From NCBI GenBank assembly GCA_963745775.1, contig CAVUYY010000012.1:62001-126000 (forward strand): a stretch of DNA of 64,000 bases. Reading direction: 5' to 3'. Made by a program: the position numbers and the translations under genes. The notes beneath the pieces were generated by a model. The model made no database searches, was not told where the DNA came from, and was given only the letters and a program-made list of their open reading frames with translations. Position 1 is the first letter of the stretch; each line of letters begins with the position of its first letter. Source of the DNA: Gaiellasilicea sp963745775 (GTDB taxonomy: Bacteria > Actinomycetota > Thermoleophilia > Gaiellales > Gaiellaceae). This document shows, piece after piece, positions 44,595-55,096 of this stretch.

Positions 44595-45845
44595 CTGCTT
44601 CGCCGGCGCCCCTTCGTCGCGCTGCTCGCCGCGGAGACGATCTCGACGACCGGGTCGCAGATGACCTGGCTCGCGCTTCCCTGGTTCGTGCTCGTCACCA
44701 CCGGGTCGGCCACGCGGATGAGCGCGGTGGTCGGAGCTGAGCTGATCGGGCTCGCCGCGCTCGGGATTCCCGGAGGCGCCGTGCTCCGGCGGCTCGGAGC
44801 GTGGCGGACGATGCTCTACACGGACGCGATCCGGGCGCCGCTGATGCTGGCGATCCCGCTGCTCTACTGGGCCGGGATCGACGCGTTCGCGCCGGTCGTG
44901 GTGCTGGCGTTCCTGCTCGGCGCGCTCGCCGGGCCGTTCTTCGCGGCGCAGAAGGTGATCGTCCCCGAGCTGCTCGGCGAGGACGAGGCGCTCGTCGGTC
45001 GCGCGAACGCGCTCTTCCAGGGCGCGACGCGGATCACGATGCTGCTCGGCCCCGTCGCCGGCGGGATCTTGATCGCGACCGTCTCGGCGCCGTGGGCGCT
45101 CGTCGTCGACGCGGGCACGTATGTCGTCTCGGCCCTGCTCATCCTGACGCTGGTGCCGAGACCTGAACCGCTGCCGCCTTCGGACGAGGACGTTGGCGCT
45201 CGACGTGGGCTCCGCTTTCTCGCCCGCGAGCCGCTCCTGCGGCTGTGGATCCCGCTCTTCGCGCTCGGCGATACGGCGTGGACGGCGTTCTTCGTCAGCG
45301 TGCCGGTCCTCGTCGTCTCCCGCTTCGACGCCGATCCGCGCGTGGCCGGCTGGCTGCTCGCCTCGTTCGGCGTCGGCGCGGTCGTCGGGAACGTCGCGGC
45401 GTACCGCTTCCTGCTCCAGAGGGTCGGCTCCCTGAAGCTGATCGGCACCTGCGTGCTCGGCCAGGCGCTGCCACTCTGGCTCCTGACGACCCATCCTTCG
45501 GCGGTCGGCGCCGCGCTCGCTCTCGGACTGTCAGGACTTGCGAACGGGATCGTCAACCCGCCGATTCATTCGATGTTGACGCTGCGTGTGCCGCCGAGGC
45601 TGCGGCCGAGCGTGATGACGGTGAACGTGATGATCTTCGGCCTCGCGCAACCTCTCGGGGTCTTCGGGGTCGGGCCCGTGCTGGACGCCTTCGGCCCGCA
45701 GCCGGTGCTCGTCACCTTTGCGGCCGTGCAGACGCTGGCGATGACGCTGGTCGCGATCTCGTGCTTCGTCGTCCGCCGCGCGGAGGCGGATCAGCCGGTC
45801 GAGAATCGCAGCGAGAGCTCGCCCTCGCCGACGATCTCGGCGTAG
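44595..45845 (+). CDS. Major facilitator superfamily transporter
   Basis: About 416 residues with twelve hydrophobic segments, of the MFS_3/enterobactin-exporter-like type. The real N terminus is likely LLRRRPFVALLAAETISTTGSQMTWLALPWFVL, which is open upstream of the first ATG (44661) but offers only CTG 44595 as a start, so either CTG is used or an indel hid the start. Typical loops: GGAVLRRLGAWRTMLYTDAIRA and QGATRITMLLGPVAGGILIA. The substrate is unknown. It converges on the acetyltransferase gene and overlaps it by 55 bases. Confidence 0.85.
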   Translation: MLRRRPFVALLAAETISTTGSQMTWLALPWFVLVTTGSATRMSAVVGAELIGLAALGIPGGAVLRRLGAWRTMLYTDAIRAPLMLAIPLLYWAGIDAFAPVVVLAFLLGALAGPFFAAQKVIVPELLGEDEALVGRANALFQGATRITMLLGPVAGGILIATVSAPWALVVDAGTYVVSALLILTLVPRPEPLPPSDEDVGARRGLRFLAREPLLRLWIPLFALGDTAWTAFFVSVPVLVVSRFDADPRVAGWLLASFGVGAVVGNVAAYRFLLQRVGSLKLIGTCVLGQALPLWLLTTHPSAVGAALALGLSGLANGIVNPPIHSMLTLRVPPRLRPSVMTVNVMIFGLAQPLGVFGVGPVLDAFGPQPVLVTFAAVQTLAMTLVAISCFVVRRAEADQPVENRSESSPSPTISA

Positions 45846-46291
45846 TCGCCGCCCGTCAGCTCGCCGGTCACGACCCGCCAGAACGCGAGTGCGGGAAGAT
45901 TGCGGTCGATCACCGCCAGGTTCCAGGAGCCCTCGAACGCCCGCAGCGTCTCGAGGCCGGCCCGCCGGCCGACTCCTCGGCGGCGATACGGCATCGCGAC
46001 GAAGAACTCCGCGAGGTGGAAGTCGACGTCGCGCGGCATGTACGGAAACGGCTGCTCCGCGACGAGCGCGAAGCCCGCGGGGCGACCATCGGCCCGAATC
46101 AGGAGCGAATGCGAGGTCGGCCGCGTCAGCCAGTCCTCGAGGTAGGACGGCTGCCACTGCGCCTCCTCGTCGAGCGCGTAGTGCTCGGTGAACGCGGAGA
46201 GATCGTGGAGGTAGAGGGGGTAGAGCCGCCGTAGCGCCGCCCGATCCGCCTCGGATTCGGCAGCAACGATCGTCGTCTCCAGCTCAGCCAC
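45791..46291 (-). CDS. GNAT family N-acetyltransferase
   Basis: A 166-residue GCN5-related acetyltransferase. The acetyl-CoA-binding motif A is FHLAEFFVAMPYRRRGVGRRAGLETLRAF (R-R-G-V-G), with motif B at NLAVIDRNLPALAFWRVVTGELTGG. No substrate can be predicted. The 3' end overlaps the end of the convergent MFS gene, so the last residues of both are constrained by the same DNA. Confidence 0.88.
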   Translation of the reverse strand: MAELETTIVAAESEADRAALRRLYPLYLHDLSAFTEHYALDEEAQWQPSYLEDWLTRPTSHSLLIRADGRPAGFALVAEQPFPYMPRDVDFHLAEFFVAMPYRRRGVGRRAGLETLRAFEGSWNLAVIDRNLPALAFWRVVTGELTGGDYAEIVGEGELSLRFSTG

Positions 46292-46312
46292 GGAATCGCA
46301 TGATGCCGCACG

Positions 46313-46495
46313 TCACGCTCCGCGTTCGATGGCTCGGCGGCGGACGTAGGCGAGGTGGGCGCGCCAGAGGCGCTCGCGAATCTCCCGCTCGCCGAGGTCG
46401 AGCTGCCGCAGGAAGCCGCGGCGTTGCACGTTGCGCACGGCTTCCTGCGGCACTCCCAGCCGCTCGGCGATCTCCTTCGCGTCCACAGCTCTCAC
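46313..46495 (-). CDS. Small HTH-like protein (60 residues)
   Basis: It starts at a GTG that overlaps the stop of the 61-residue upstream gene (GTGA). The sequence VDAKEIAERLGVPQEAVRNVQRRGFLRQLD resembles a short helix-turn-helix, followed by a basic helix RERLWRAHLAYVRRRAI. It is likely a DNA-binding or adaptor peptide; no family name can be given. Confidence 0.5.
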   Translation of the reverse strand: MRAVDAKEIAERLGVPQEAVRNVQRRGFLRQLDLGEREIRERLWRAHLAYVRRRAIERGA

Positions 46496-46677
46496 GAAGC
46501 GTGATCCGCGGGACGAAGGTGCGTCCGCAGCCACTCGAGCCTGAAGCGACGGTGCTGGCGCCGGCTCTCGACCACGTCCTGCCGGGCGGCCGGGTTCACC
46601 CACTCCCAGTCCTGCTTCAGCTCCGCATGACGCTCGTTGGCGAGCTGGCGGCTGATGTCGGTATCGCGGTAGAGCAT
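46492..46677 (-). CDS. Small basic/aromatic protein (61 residues)
   Basis: ATG with AAAGGAGAA nine bases upstream, a strong ribosome-binding site unusual for this window. The protein (MLYRDTDISRQLANERHAEL, with a WEWVNPAARQDVVESRRQHRRF stretch broken here at QDV) is helical and rich in Arg and Trp. It is followed by the 60-residue HTH-like protein with a 4-base overlap, so they form a two-gene unit. It has no recognised family. Confidence 0.55.
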   Translation of the reverse strand: MLYRDTDISRQLANERHAELKQDWEWVNPAARQDVVESRRQHRRFRLEWLRTHLRPADHAS

Positions 46678-46718
46678 GTCGTTCTCCTTTCGCTGATTGA
46701 GGTGACTTGGCGGCCAGC

Positions 46719-46970
46719 TCAGCGGTCGATGAAGCGGCCGGCCCCAGCGACCCTCGCGTAGGAGCCGTAACGAGGGTCGAACCCGATCACGAGCGGCGCG
46801 AACGCGGCCGTCGGGCGAGCGATGACCCCACTAGGGCCGTAGCCGCGCTCGATCAGGTCGCTTCCGTCCGGCACGTGCTTCGCAGCCGCGCTCGGGAGGA
46901 GCGTCGCCGCGAGCACGATCGCTCCGGCGGTGATGGCGATTCGATTCGAGATCTGGTGCGGGTTGAGCAT
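46719..46970 (-). CDS. Small secreted protein (83 residues)
   Basis: It starts MLNPHQISNRIAITAGAIVLAATLLPSAAAKH, a clear Sec signal peptide with a likely cleavage after SAAA, leaving about 50 residues of mature protein (VPDGSDLIERGYGPSGVIA, then FDPRYGSYARVAGAG). AAGGAGGAAT lies before the ATG. It is divergent from the large BTAD regulator gene, with a 127-base gap between them. Function unknown. Confidence 0.7.
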   Translation of the reverse strand: MLNPHQISNRIAITAGAIVLAATLLPSAAAKHVPDGSDLIERGYGPSGVIARPTAAFAPLVIGFDPRYGSYARVAGAGRFIDR

Positions 46971-47097
46971 GCGATTCCTCCTTCGGTTGGTGGTGTCGCA
47001 GCCAGGATCCGTGCCGCCTGTTGAGCTCCTGTGGAACTCCGGTGGAGAACCGATTGAGGCGGTGCTACCGTCGTCGCTCCCTCCTGGAAGGCAGCGA

Positions 47098-49832
47098 ATG
47101 GAGTTCCGGATCCTCGGCCCGCTCGAGGTTCTCGACGGGAAGCAGCCGGTGCCGCTCAAGGGCGCCAAGCCGCGCGCGCTCCTCGCAGTCCTGCTGCTCC
47201 ACGCGAACGAGGTCGTCTCGAACGCGCGCCTCGTGGACGAGCTCTGGGGCGAGCGGCCGCCGGCCACGGCCGAGCGGCTCGTCCAGGGCTACGTCCACGC
47301 GCTCCGGAAAGAGCTCGGCGCCGACGTGCTCGTTACGCAGGCGCCTGGTTACCGCCTGCGCGTCGAGCCGGGCGCGCTCGACCTGCTCGAGTTCCAGCGC
47401 CTCGTCGCCGAGGCGCGCGCTGCCGAGCCCGAGGAGGCGGCTCGAGCTACGCCGGCAGGCGCTGTCGCTCTGGCGCGGCCCACCGCTCGCGGACGTCACC
47501 TTCGAAGGCCCCGCCCGGCACGAGAGCGGCCGGCTGAGCGAGCTGCGGCTGGAAACCCAGATCGAGCGGATCGACGCGGAGCTCGAGCTTGGGCCGCCAC
47601 GCCGCGCTGATCGGCGAGCTGGAGTCGCTCGTCGCCGCGCACCCCTACCAGGAGCGTCTGCACGCCCAGCTCATCCTCGCCCTCTACCGCTCGGGACGGC
47701 AGGCGGAGGCGCTCAGGCCTACCAGTCCGTGCGCAGGGTGCTGAGCGACGAGCTCGGCCTCCAGCCGGGTCAGGCGCTTCGGGGGCTCGAGGCCGCGATC
47801 CTCCGCCAGGACGAGGCGCTCACGCTCGACGGCCGCCCCGCTCCGACGCCGCGCACCCGGCCGAGGCGCCGAAGCGGGCGCACAGCCGAGGACGAGCTTC
47901 GCCCCGTCACCGTGCTCTTCGCCGACATCGTCGGCTCGACGGCGCTCGGCGAGCGGCTCGCGCCGGAGGAGGTGAAGGCGCTCGTCGGCGAGTGCGTGAC
48001 CCAGATGAGCCAGGCTGTGGAGGAGTACGGCGGCACCGTCCAGGCGTACGCCGGCGACGGCATCTGCGCGTACTTCGGCGTCCCGCACGTCCGCGAGGAC
48101 GACCCCGAGCGCGCCGCGCGCACGGCTCTGCGCATCCAGGAAGTAGTGGGCGAGTACGCGCGCGACATCGCCGAGGCCTGGGGGATCCCGGACTTCGCCG
48201 TCCGCGTCGGGATCAACACGGGTCGGGCGGGGGTCGGCCTGGTGGGCGCAGGCGAACCCACAGACCGTCGCGCTCGGCGACTCGACCAACGTCGCCGCCC
48301 GCCTCCAGTCGGCCGCGGCGCCCGGCGCGATCGCCGTCGGCGCCGAGACGGCCCGCCGGCTCGCACATCGCTTCGAGTTCGAGCCGCTCGGTGAGATCAC
48401 GGTCAAGGGTCGCGCCGAGCCGGTCGTAGCGTCCCGGCTCGTCGCACCGCGTGCGAGCGCTCGCTCCGCCACGCTTCGGCCGCTCGTCGGCCGCGAGCAC
48501 GAGGTCGGGAGGTGCGGAGCCTCGTCGCCGAGCTCGAGACGGGCCGCGGCCAGGCGCTCCTGCTCGTCGGTGAGCCCGGGATCGGCAAGACGCGGCTCCT
48601 CGGCCGAGCTGCGGTCGTTTCTCCCCGACGAGACGACCTGGCTCGAAGGCCATTGCCTCTCCTACGGCGGCCTCGCCTCGTGGCCGTTCATCGAGGCGTT
48701 GCGGCGCTGGCTCGGCGTCGAGATCGGGGACGCGGAGGTCGTCGTCCGAACCCGGGCGCGCGCCCGGCTGGCGCCGCTCTTCGGCGGCGATTCCGCGCTG
48801 TGCCGGCCGGACTGGGACGGCTCCTGAGGGTCGAGCTCGGCCCGGATACCGACGCGGCGCCCGAGGAGATCCGCGAGCGGCTACGTCGCCTGGGTCGAGG
48901 CGTTGACCGAGCAGAGGCCCGGTCGTCCTCGCGATCGACGACCTGCACTGGGCCCATGCGTCGTCGCGCGAGCTGGCCGAGGACCTGCTCGCCCTCACCG
49001 AGCGCGCGCCGCTCCTGCTCGTCGCGACGATGCGGCGCGACCCGGCCTCGGAGGGCTGGCGCTTCCGAACGCGCGTGCTCGACCGAGTTCTCGCATCGAG
49101 CGACCGAGCTCGCGCTCGAGCCGCTCTCGCAGACGGAGGCCGCGGAGCTGCTCGGCCGGCTCCTGCCGGGCGTCTTCGACGACGAGACACGCGAGGAGAT
49201 CGTCGACGCGGGCGGAGGGCAACCCGCTCTACCTCGAGGAGCTGCTGCGTGCCCTCGTCGAGGGCGGCGGCCTGGAGCAGCGACACCGAACCTGGACGAC
49301 CGCGCTGAAGCCGTCGCTGATCCTGCCGCCTGCGCTCGAGAACCTGCTCGTCGCCCGGATCGACCGGCTGCCCCCGGGCCCGCGGCGGCTCGCCCAGGTC
49401 GCCGCGGTGATCGGCCGCGAGTTCCCCGTCGCCGCGCTCGAGCACGTCGCGGGCGAGAGCACGCGCGACGACCTCGCCGTGCTCCTCCGCGCGGAGATCG
49501 TCCGCGAGGTTCGCCGCTACCCGGAGCTCCACTGCGCCTTCCGGCACGGGCTGCTCCAGGACGCGGCCCTGACGACGCTGACGCCGTCGACTCGCCGCGA
49601 GCTCTACGCGCGCGTCGCCGCGGCCTTCGAGGAGCTCTACGCAGCGGACTCGCTCGACGACCACCTCGAGCGGCTCGCGCACTATCACGCCCAGGCGGGC
49701 GACGACTCGGGCGGCCGTCGAGTACCTCGAGCGCGCGGCCGCCGGTGCAACCGAGCTCGGAGCCGGCCGACGGGCGACGCGGAGCTTCGGCACGCGCGCG
49801 ACGAAGCTCGGGCACGCCGGAACGCCGGCTGA
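47098..49832 (+). CDS. BTAD-type regulator with class III nucleotide cyclase and AAA+ ATPase domains (many frameshifts)
   Basis: About 910 residues. Domains in order: OmpR-like winged helix (MEFRILGPLEVLDGKQPV, VDELWGERPPATA), BTAD helical domain (LLEFQRLVAEARA, HPYQERLHAQLILALYRSGRQAEAL), class III cyclase (LRPVTVLFADIVGSTALGERL, YAGDGICAYFGVP, VRVGINTGR), then a regulator-type ATPase (VGEPGIGKTRLL, DLHWAHASSRELAEDLLAL, LPPGPRRLAQVAAVIGREFP). The metal Asp pair of the cyclase (FADIVGS and AGDG) is present. The reading shifts at least ten times between 47440 and 49720. The usual C-terminal TPR region seems missing: the gene ends at 49832, only 5 bases from the stop of the convergent binding-protein gene. 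Confidence 0.78.
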
Positions 49833-49837
49833 GGCGC

Positions 49838-51476
49838 CTACTTCTTGCAGGCGGCCGCGATGTCGAGGCCGTAGACGGGGTGGTGCGAGGAAGCAGCCGA
49901 AGCTCCGCGAGACGAAGTTGCGGTCGTCGGTGCAGAGCGGCGCCCAGGGAGGGTCGTTGCGCATCAGGTCGACGTCGAGGTCGGCCCACGCCTTGCGCCG
50001 CGGCCGCGCCGCTCAAGCGACTCGCCGCCTCGATCCTGGCGCTCACCCGCGGGTCGTTGAAGTAGGCGAAGTTCGCGTTGCCCGTCGTCGCGCAGATCGG
50101 GATTCAGGAGCGGCTCGAAGAAGCCGGCCGGGTCGGCGTAGTCGAGGCTCCAGGCCGACGAAGGCGATGTCGAACGGCTCACCGCGGGTACCGACCTTCT
50201 CGAGCATGGTGCCGGAGTCGTAGTACTTCACGTCGAGGTCGATCCCGATCTGCTTCAGGTTGAAGCTGAGCATCTCCGCGATCGCGATCCCGAGCGATGG
50301 TTGTCTGCGTGTAGAGGACGAGCGTCGGCGGCTTGAGCTTCGCCCTGGCGTACCACTTGCGCGCCGTCGCCGGGTCGGCTCCCTCGAGCGGGTAGATGCT
50401 GCTCGTCGCGCCCGAGCGCCGGCGGCAGGATCTGGTCGGTGCGCTTGCCTGCGAGGTAGCCGAACGCGCGGGCGAGCGCCGGGCGGTCGATCGCGTAGTT
50501 GATCGCCTTCTTCAGCGCGATCTGGCCCGGCCCCTTGAACGCCGGCCGGTCGTGGTTGAAGGCGAGGTAGACGGTCTGGAGCCTGGGCTGACGAAGAACT
50601 GCCCGCCCGGCCGGTTGATCCCGTACTGCTCGGCGAGCCGCCGATACGTCGTGGGAGGCAGACGATGAGGCGGACGCAGTGGTCGATCCGGTCCTGCTCG
50701 GTCGCGAGCAGGCAGGCCTCTCGCTCTCGCCGATCGTCCAGACGACCTGGTCGACGTTCGCCGGCCGGCCGCCCCGGTAGTAGGGGTTCCGCTTCAGCAC
50801 GATCCGCCGGTTCACGATCCGCTCGGCCACGTAGTACGGGCCCGAGCCGGGCGGATTGTTCATCCCGGCCGGGTCGACCGGGCTGTTCGGCAGGATCGGG
50901 CAGAAGAAGGGCAGCGTCAGCCGGGCGGTGAAGTCGCCCACCGGCCTGGTCAGCCGGATCTGCAGCCGGTAGCGGCCCAGCACGCGGACGCCCGAGATCG
51001 CCTTCGCCTTCCCCTCCATGACGGCGACGGCGCCGACGATCTCGCGCATGTACGCCGTCGCCGGCGACTCCAGCCGCGGGTTCGCGACCCGGTTGAAGGC
51101 GTCCGCGAAGCTGCGCGCCGTCACCGCCGCACCCGTGTGGAAGCGGAACGTCCGCTTCAGCTCGAACGTCGTACATCCGCCCGTCGCTGCGAGACCGTGA
51201 ACGTCTCGACGACCTCCGGAACCAGGCGCGTTCCCGCCGCGCCCGCGCGTCCGGATAGTTGAACAGCTTCGCGCAGGTGGCGAACCCGATCGGCCACGAA
51301 TAGCGACGTACGGCGAGCGCCGGATCGACGAAGTCGACATCGCCAGCCGTGCCGAGCCGCAGCGTCCCGCCCTTCGGCGCCTCGGCGCTCCCGGCCGACC
51401 AGGCGACGCCCGCGGCGACGAGCAGGGCCGCCCCGACGGCCAGCATGCCCAGCGAGAGCGAGAGCCGGCCGGCCAT
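49838..51476 (-). CDS. Peptide-type ABC substrate-binding protein, copy 1 (frameshifted)
   Basis: About 545 residues of an SBP_bac_5 (DppA/OppA-type) binding protein. It has a signal peptide (MAGRLSLSLGMLAVGAALLVAAGVAWSAG), GGTLRLGTAGDVDFVDPAL, FATCAKLFNYPDA, RYRLQIRLTRPVGDFTARL, NNPPGSGPYYVAERIVNRRIVLKRNPYYRGGRPANVDQVVW, IALKKAINYAIDRPALARAFGYLAG and the end YGLDIAAACKK. Eight or more single-base slips occur. It directly follows copy 2 (TAG then ATG, no gap). There are no permease or ATPase genes nearby, so it may sense rather than import. Confidence 0.82.
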
Positions 51477-53119
51477 CTACTTCTTCTTGCAGGCGGCCGC
51501 GAGGTCGACGCCGTAGACCGGGTGGTGCGACGAAGCAGCCGAAGCTCGGCGAGACGAAGCTGTCGCGTCGCAGTGGACGATCGGCGCCCAGGGCGGGTCG
51601 TTGCGCATCAGGTCGGCGTCGAGGTCGGCCCAGGCCTTGCGGCGGGCTGGGCCGCTCAAGCGACTCGCCGCCTCCATCCTCGGCGGTCACCCACGGGCGC
51701 ACGAAGTAGGAGTAGTTCGTAGTTGCCCGTCGCGCGCAAGTTGGGATCCAGGAGCGGCTCGAAGAACGCCGGCAGGGTCGGCGTAGTCGACGTCCCAGTT
51801 GTTGTAGGACGATGTCGAACGGCTCACCCGGGTCCCGAGCTTCTCGAACTTGGTGCGAAGTCGTAGTACTTGATGTCGAGCTCGATCCCGATCTGCTTCA
51901 GGTTGAACTGGAGCGTCTGCGCGATCGCGATCCCGAAGCGGTTGTTGTCCGCGTAGAAGACGAGCCTCTGCGGCTTGAGCTTCGCCCTGGCGTACCACTT
52001 GCGCGCCGTCGCAGGTCGGCTCCCCCGAGCGGGTAGATGCTCGTGTCTCGGCCGAGCGCCGGCGGCAGCATCTGGTCGGTGCGCGTGCCCGCGAGGTAGG
52101 GGAATGCGCGGGTGAGCTCCGGCCGGTCGATCGCGTAGTTGATCGCCTTCTTCAACGCGATCTGCCCCGGCCCCTTGAACGCCGGCCGATCGTGGTTGAA
52201 GACGAAATAGCGCCGTCGCGAGCGTTGGGTGACGGAAGAACTGACCGCCCGGCCGGTTGATCCCGTACTGCTCGGCGAGCCGCTGCGCGGTGACGCGGTA
52301 GGAATTCGGCATCTGCGCGAGGCAGAGGTCGAGCCGGTCCTGCTCGACCTTCGAGCAGGCAGTCCTCGGCGGTCTCGCCGATCGTCCAGACCATCTGGTC
52401 GACGTTCGCCGGCCGGCCGCCCCGGTAGAACGGATTCCGCTTCAGGACGACGCGCCGGTTCAGGATCCGCTCGGCCACGTAGTACGGGCCAGAACCGGCC
52501 GGATTGTCGATCCCCTCCGGGACGATCGGCGTGTTCGGCAGGATCGGGCAGAAGAACGGCAGCGTCAGCCGGGCGGTGAAGTCGCCAACCGGCCTGGTCA
52601 GCCTGATCTGCAGCCGGTACGGTCGAGAACGCGGACGCCCGAGATCGCCTTTGCCTTCCCCTCCATCACCGCGACGGCGCCGACGATCTCACGCATGTGG
52701 CCCTTGGCCGGCGACTCGAGCCGCGGGTTCGCATCCCGGTTGAACGCATCCGCGAAGCTGTGCGCCGTCACCGCCGCACCCGTGTGGAAGCGGAAGGTGC
52801 GCTTCAGCTCGAAGTCGTACGTCCGCCCGTCCCTGCGAGACCGTGGACGTCTTGACCACCTCCGGGATCAGGCGCGTTCCCGCGGCGCCCGACGCGTCCG
52901 GATAGTTGAACAACTTCGCACAGGTCGCGAACTCGAGCGCCGAAACGTGCGTACGAGAGCGCCGGATCGACGGAGTCGATATCGAACACCGAGCCGAGCC
53001 GCAGCGTCCCGCCCTGCGGTGCCTCGGCGCGTCCCCGCCGACCAGGCGACGCCCGCGGCAACGAGCAGAGCCGCCCCCACAGCCAGCATCCCCGCCGAGA
53101 ACCAGAGCCGTCCGACCAC
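51477..53119 (-). CDS. Peptide-type ABC substrate-binding protein, copy 2 (frameshifted)
   Basis: A close paralogue of the gene downstream, about 547 residues, with the same blocks in the same order: signal peptide MVGRLWFSAGMLAVGAALLVAAGVAWSAG, GGTLRLGSVFDIDSVDPAL, GSGPYYVAERILNRRVVLKRNPFYRGGRPANVDQMVW, KKAINYAIDRPELTRAFPYLAGTRTDQ, and end VYGVDLAAACKKK. The GTG start has GGGAGGGAGGT just upstream, the strongest ribosome-binding site in this part. It has many single-base slips like copy 1. It is the first gene of the pair and lies 55 bases from the kinase gene on the same strand. Confidence 0.82.
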
Positions 53120-53174
53120 TGCACCTCCCTCCCGGAGGATGCTAGTGGCGGGAGCTACAAATAGATAGGCCGGC

Positions 53175-55063
53175 TCATTTCACCGGCTCCCCGGGACTCG
53201 TCCAGACCTTGCCGTAGGCGGCGACGATCCCGCCGGGCGACGAGCCGAGCTCGATCGTCTTCTCGATCGACTCCGTCTTGGGATCGAAGCGCACGACAGA
53301 CTCGCCCGCGCTGCTCGCTACCCAGACGTCGCCGTCGCCGGCGACGGCGATCGCGCTCGGCTCGGCTCGCGAGCGGATACGAGTCGAGCAAGGCGCCCTC
53401 ACGCGTGAGGCGCGAAAGCCTCGGCTGCGAGCTTCCCGCGAACCAGACGGCGGTGGGGCCGACCGCGATCGACGTCGTCTGGGAGTCGGCGACGTTGGGC
53501 ACGGGCGCGGTCTTGAGCTCCGTGCCCGTCTCGGGATCGAGCCTCGTCACGCCCGTCCGGCCGCCGAGCCAGACCGACCCGGCGCCGACGGCGAGCGAGA
53601 GACCTTCGTGACCGTCGGTGAGAGGCTTCGCGGCTCCAGTCTCGGGATCGATTCGCGTCACCTCCCCCGCGCCCCGCTCGAGCGCCCAGACGGCGCCCTC
53701 GCCGACCGCCAGCACGACCTGTCTCGCCTCGACGGAGAGCGACGTCGCGCCCGCCTTGTGAAGGAGGAATCGCTGTCGCCGCAGGTTGCCGAGCTCCGGG
53801 CCGAGCTCGAGCACGACGAGCGCGCGCTCCTGGTTGACGGCGACCCAGACGGACCCCTCGCCGACGGCGAGCCCTACCGGGATCCCGCCGCTGCCCGGAA
53901 TCCCACGCGACGGCCGGGGATCATCGTCGTCGGGGTCGATGCTGGTCAGGGTGCTTCCCTCCGGATCGACGATCCAGATCGAGCCCTCGCCTGCGGCGAT
54001 CAGCGACGACGTGAAGCCGATCGGGATGTCGGCGACGAGCTTGTTGGTGGCCGGATCGATGACGCCGACCGACGTCGGCCCGATCGCGGTGATCCCTTCG
54101 GGTTCCCGCAGCGAGAGGGCCAGAGCCACCGCTGCTGCGACGAGCACGGCCGCCCCGGCGGCGAGGAGCAGCCGCAGGCGTCCACGACGCCGGCGGCGCG
54201 GGGGAGCCGACGCCGTCGACTCTGCGAATCCGAGAGCTGCTCGGGCGTCGGCGATGAGCTCGCCGCAGGTCTGCTGGCGCTCGGCCGGCGCCTTCGCGAG
54301 CGCCCGGGCCAGCACCCCGTCGATCTCACCGCCGAGCTCGGTGGGAAGCGAGCGCGGCGGCTCGTTCACGTGCGCCCAGAGCGTCGCCACATCGCTCTCC
54401 CGCGCAAACGGCTGCATCCCTGCGAGGCACTCGAAGAGCACGCAACCGAGCGCGTAGACATCCGCCCGCGCATCGACCGCCTCGCCCCGGATCTGCTCCG
54501 GCGAGACATAGGCAATCGTCCCCACCAGCTCGCCCGTGCCCGTCAGACCCGAGATCGAGGCGGTCTGCTTGGTCAGGCCGAAGTCGGACAGATAGCAGTG
54601 CTCCCGGCCCGCCCGCTCCGCAATGAGGATGTTCCCCGGCTTCACATCCCGGTGGATCAAGCCGAGCTCATGCGCCGCATCGAGCGCATCCGCGACCTGC
54701 TCCAGGAGCCCAAGCGTCCGCCTCGGCTCCAGCGGCCCCTCCCGGGCAAGCAGCTGGCGCAGGTCGTAGCCCTGCACGTAGCGCATGGCCAGATAGAGCT
54801 GGCCCGCAGCCTCCCCGGCCGCATAGATCGGGACGATGTGCGGATGATCGAGCGACGCTGCCAACTGCGACTCGCGCAAGAACCGCTCCCGAAAGCGCTC
54901 GTTCTCCGCCAGCTCCGGCGCCAACAGCTTCAAGCGCCACCTTCCGACCGAGCCGCAGATCCTCCGCCCGGTAGACCGCGCCCATCCCGCCACGGCCAAG
55001 CAGCTCCTCCAGCTTGAAGCCGGCGATCTCACTCCCCCGACGCGGATCCGAACCGACCGACAT
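53175..55063 (-). CDS. Ser/Thr protein kinase with extracytoplasmic beta-propeller (frameshifted)
   Basis: About 629 residues. The kinase domain begins GFKLEELLGRGGMGAVYRAEDL; after a slip near 54930 it continues KLLAPELAENERFRERFLRE, DAAHELGLIHRDVKPGNILI (catalytic HRD), SDFGLTKQT (DFG) and TIAYVSPEQIRG. A single membrane span (LRLLLAAGAAVLVAAAVALALSL) leads to a C-terminal domain of repeated blades (LAVGEGSVWVAVN, LAVGEGAVWALERG, LAVGAGSVWLGGR, IAVGPTAVWFAGS), an NHL/YVTN-like propeller outside the cell. It is a PknB/PknD-like receptor kinase. A second slip lies near 53380. The adjacent binding proteins may share its signal. Confidence 0.87.
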
Positions 55064-55096
55064 GAAGCAGCTCCTCTCTCAGGACAGAATACGACC

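Larger units (their letters stand above)
49838..53119 (-). repeat. Tandem gene duplication (two binding-protein genes)
   Basis: Two copies of about 1,640 bp in direct orientation with the junction TAG/ATG at 51476-51479. They match visibly throughout at the nucleotide level, with scattered substitutions; the degree of identity was not calculated. Confidence 0.85.

Noticed and set aside
49838..53119. Binding-protein genes as pseudogenes
   Set aside because: All conserved blocks, signal peptides and stop codons are present, and the same kind of single-base slips hits essential genes, so sequence error is more likely than decay.
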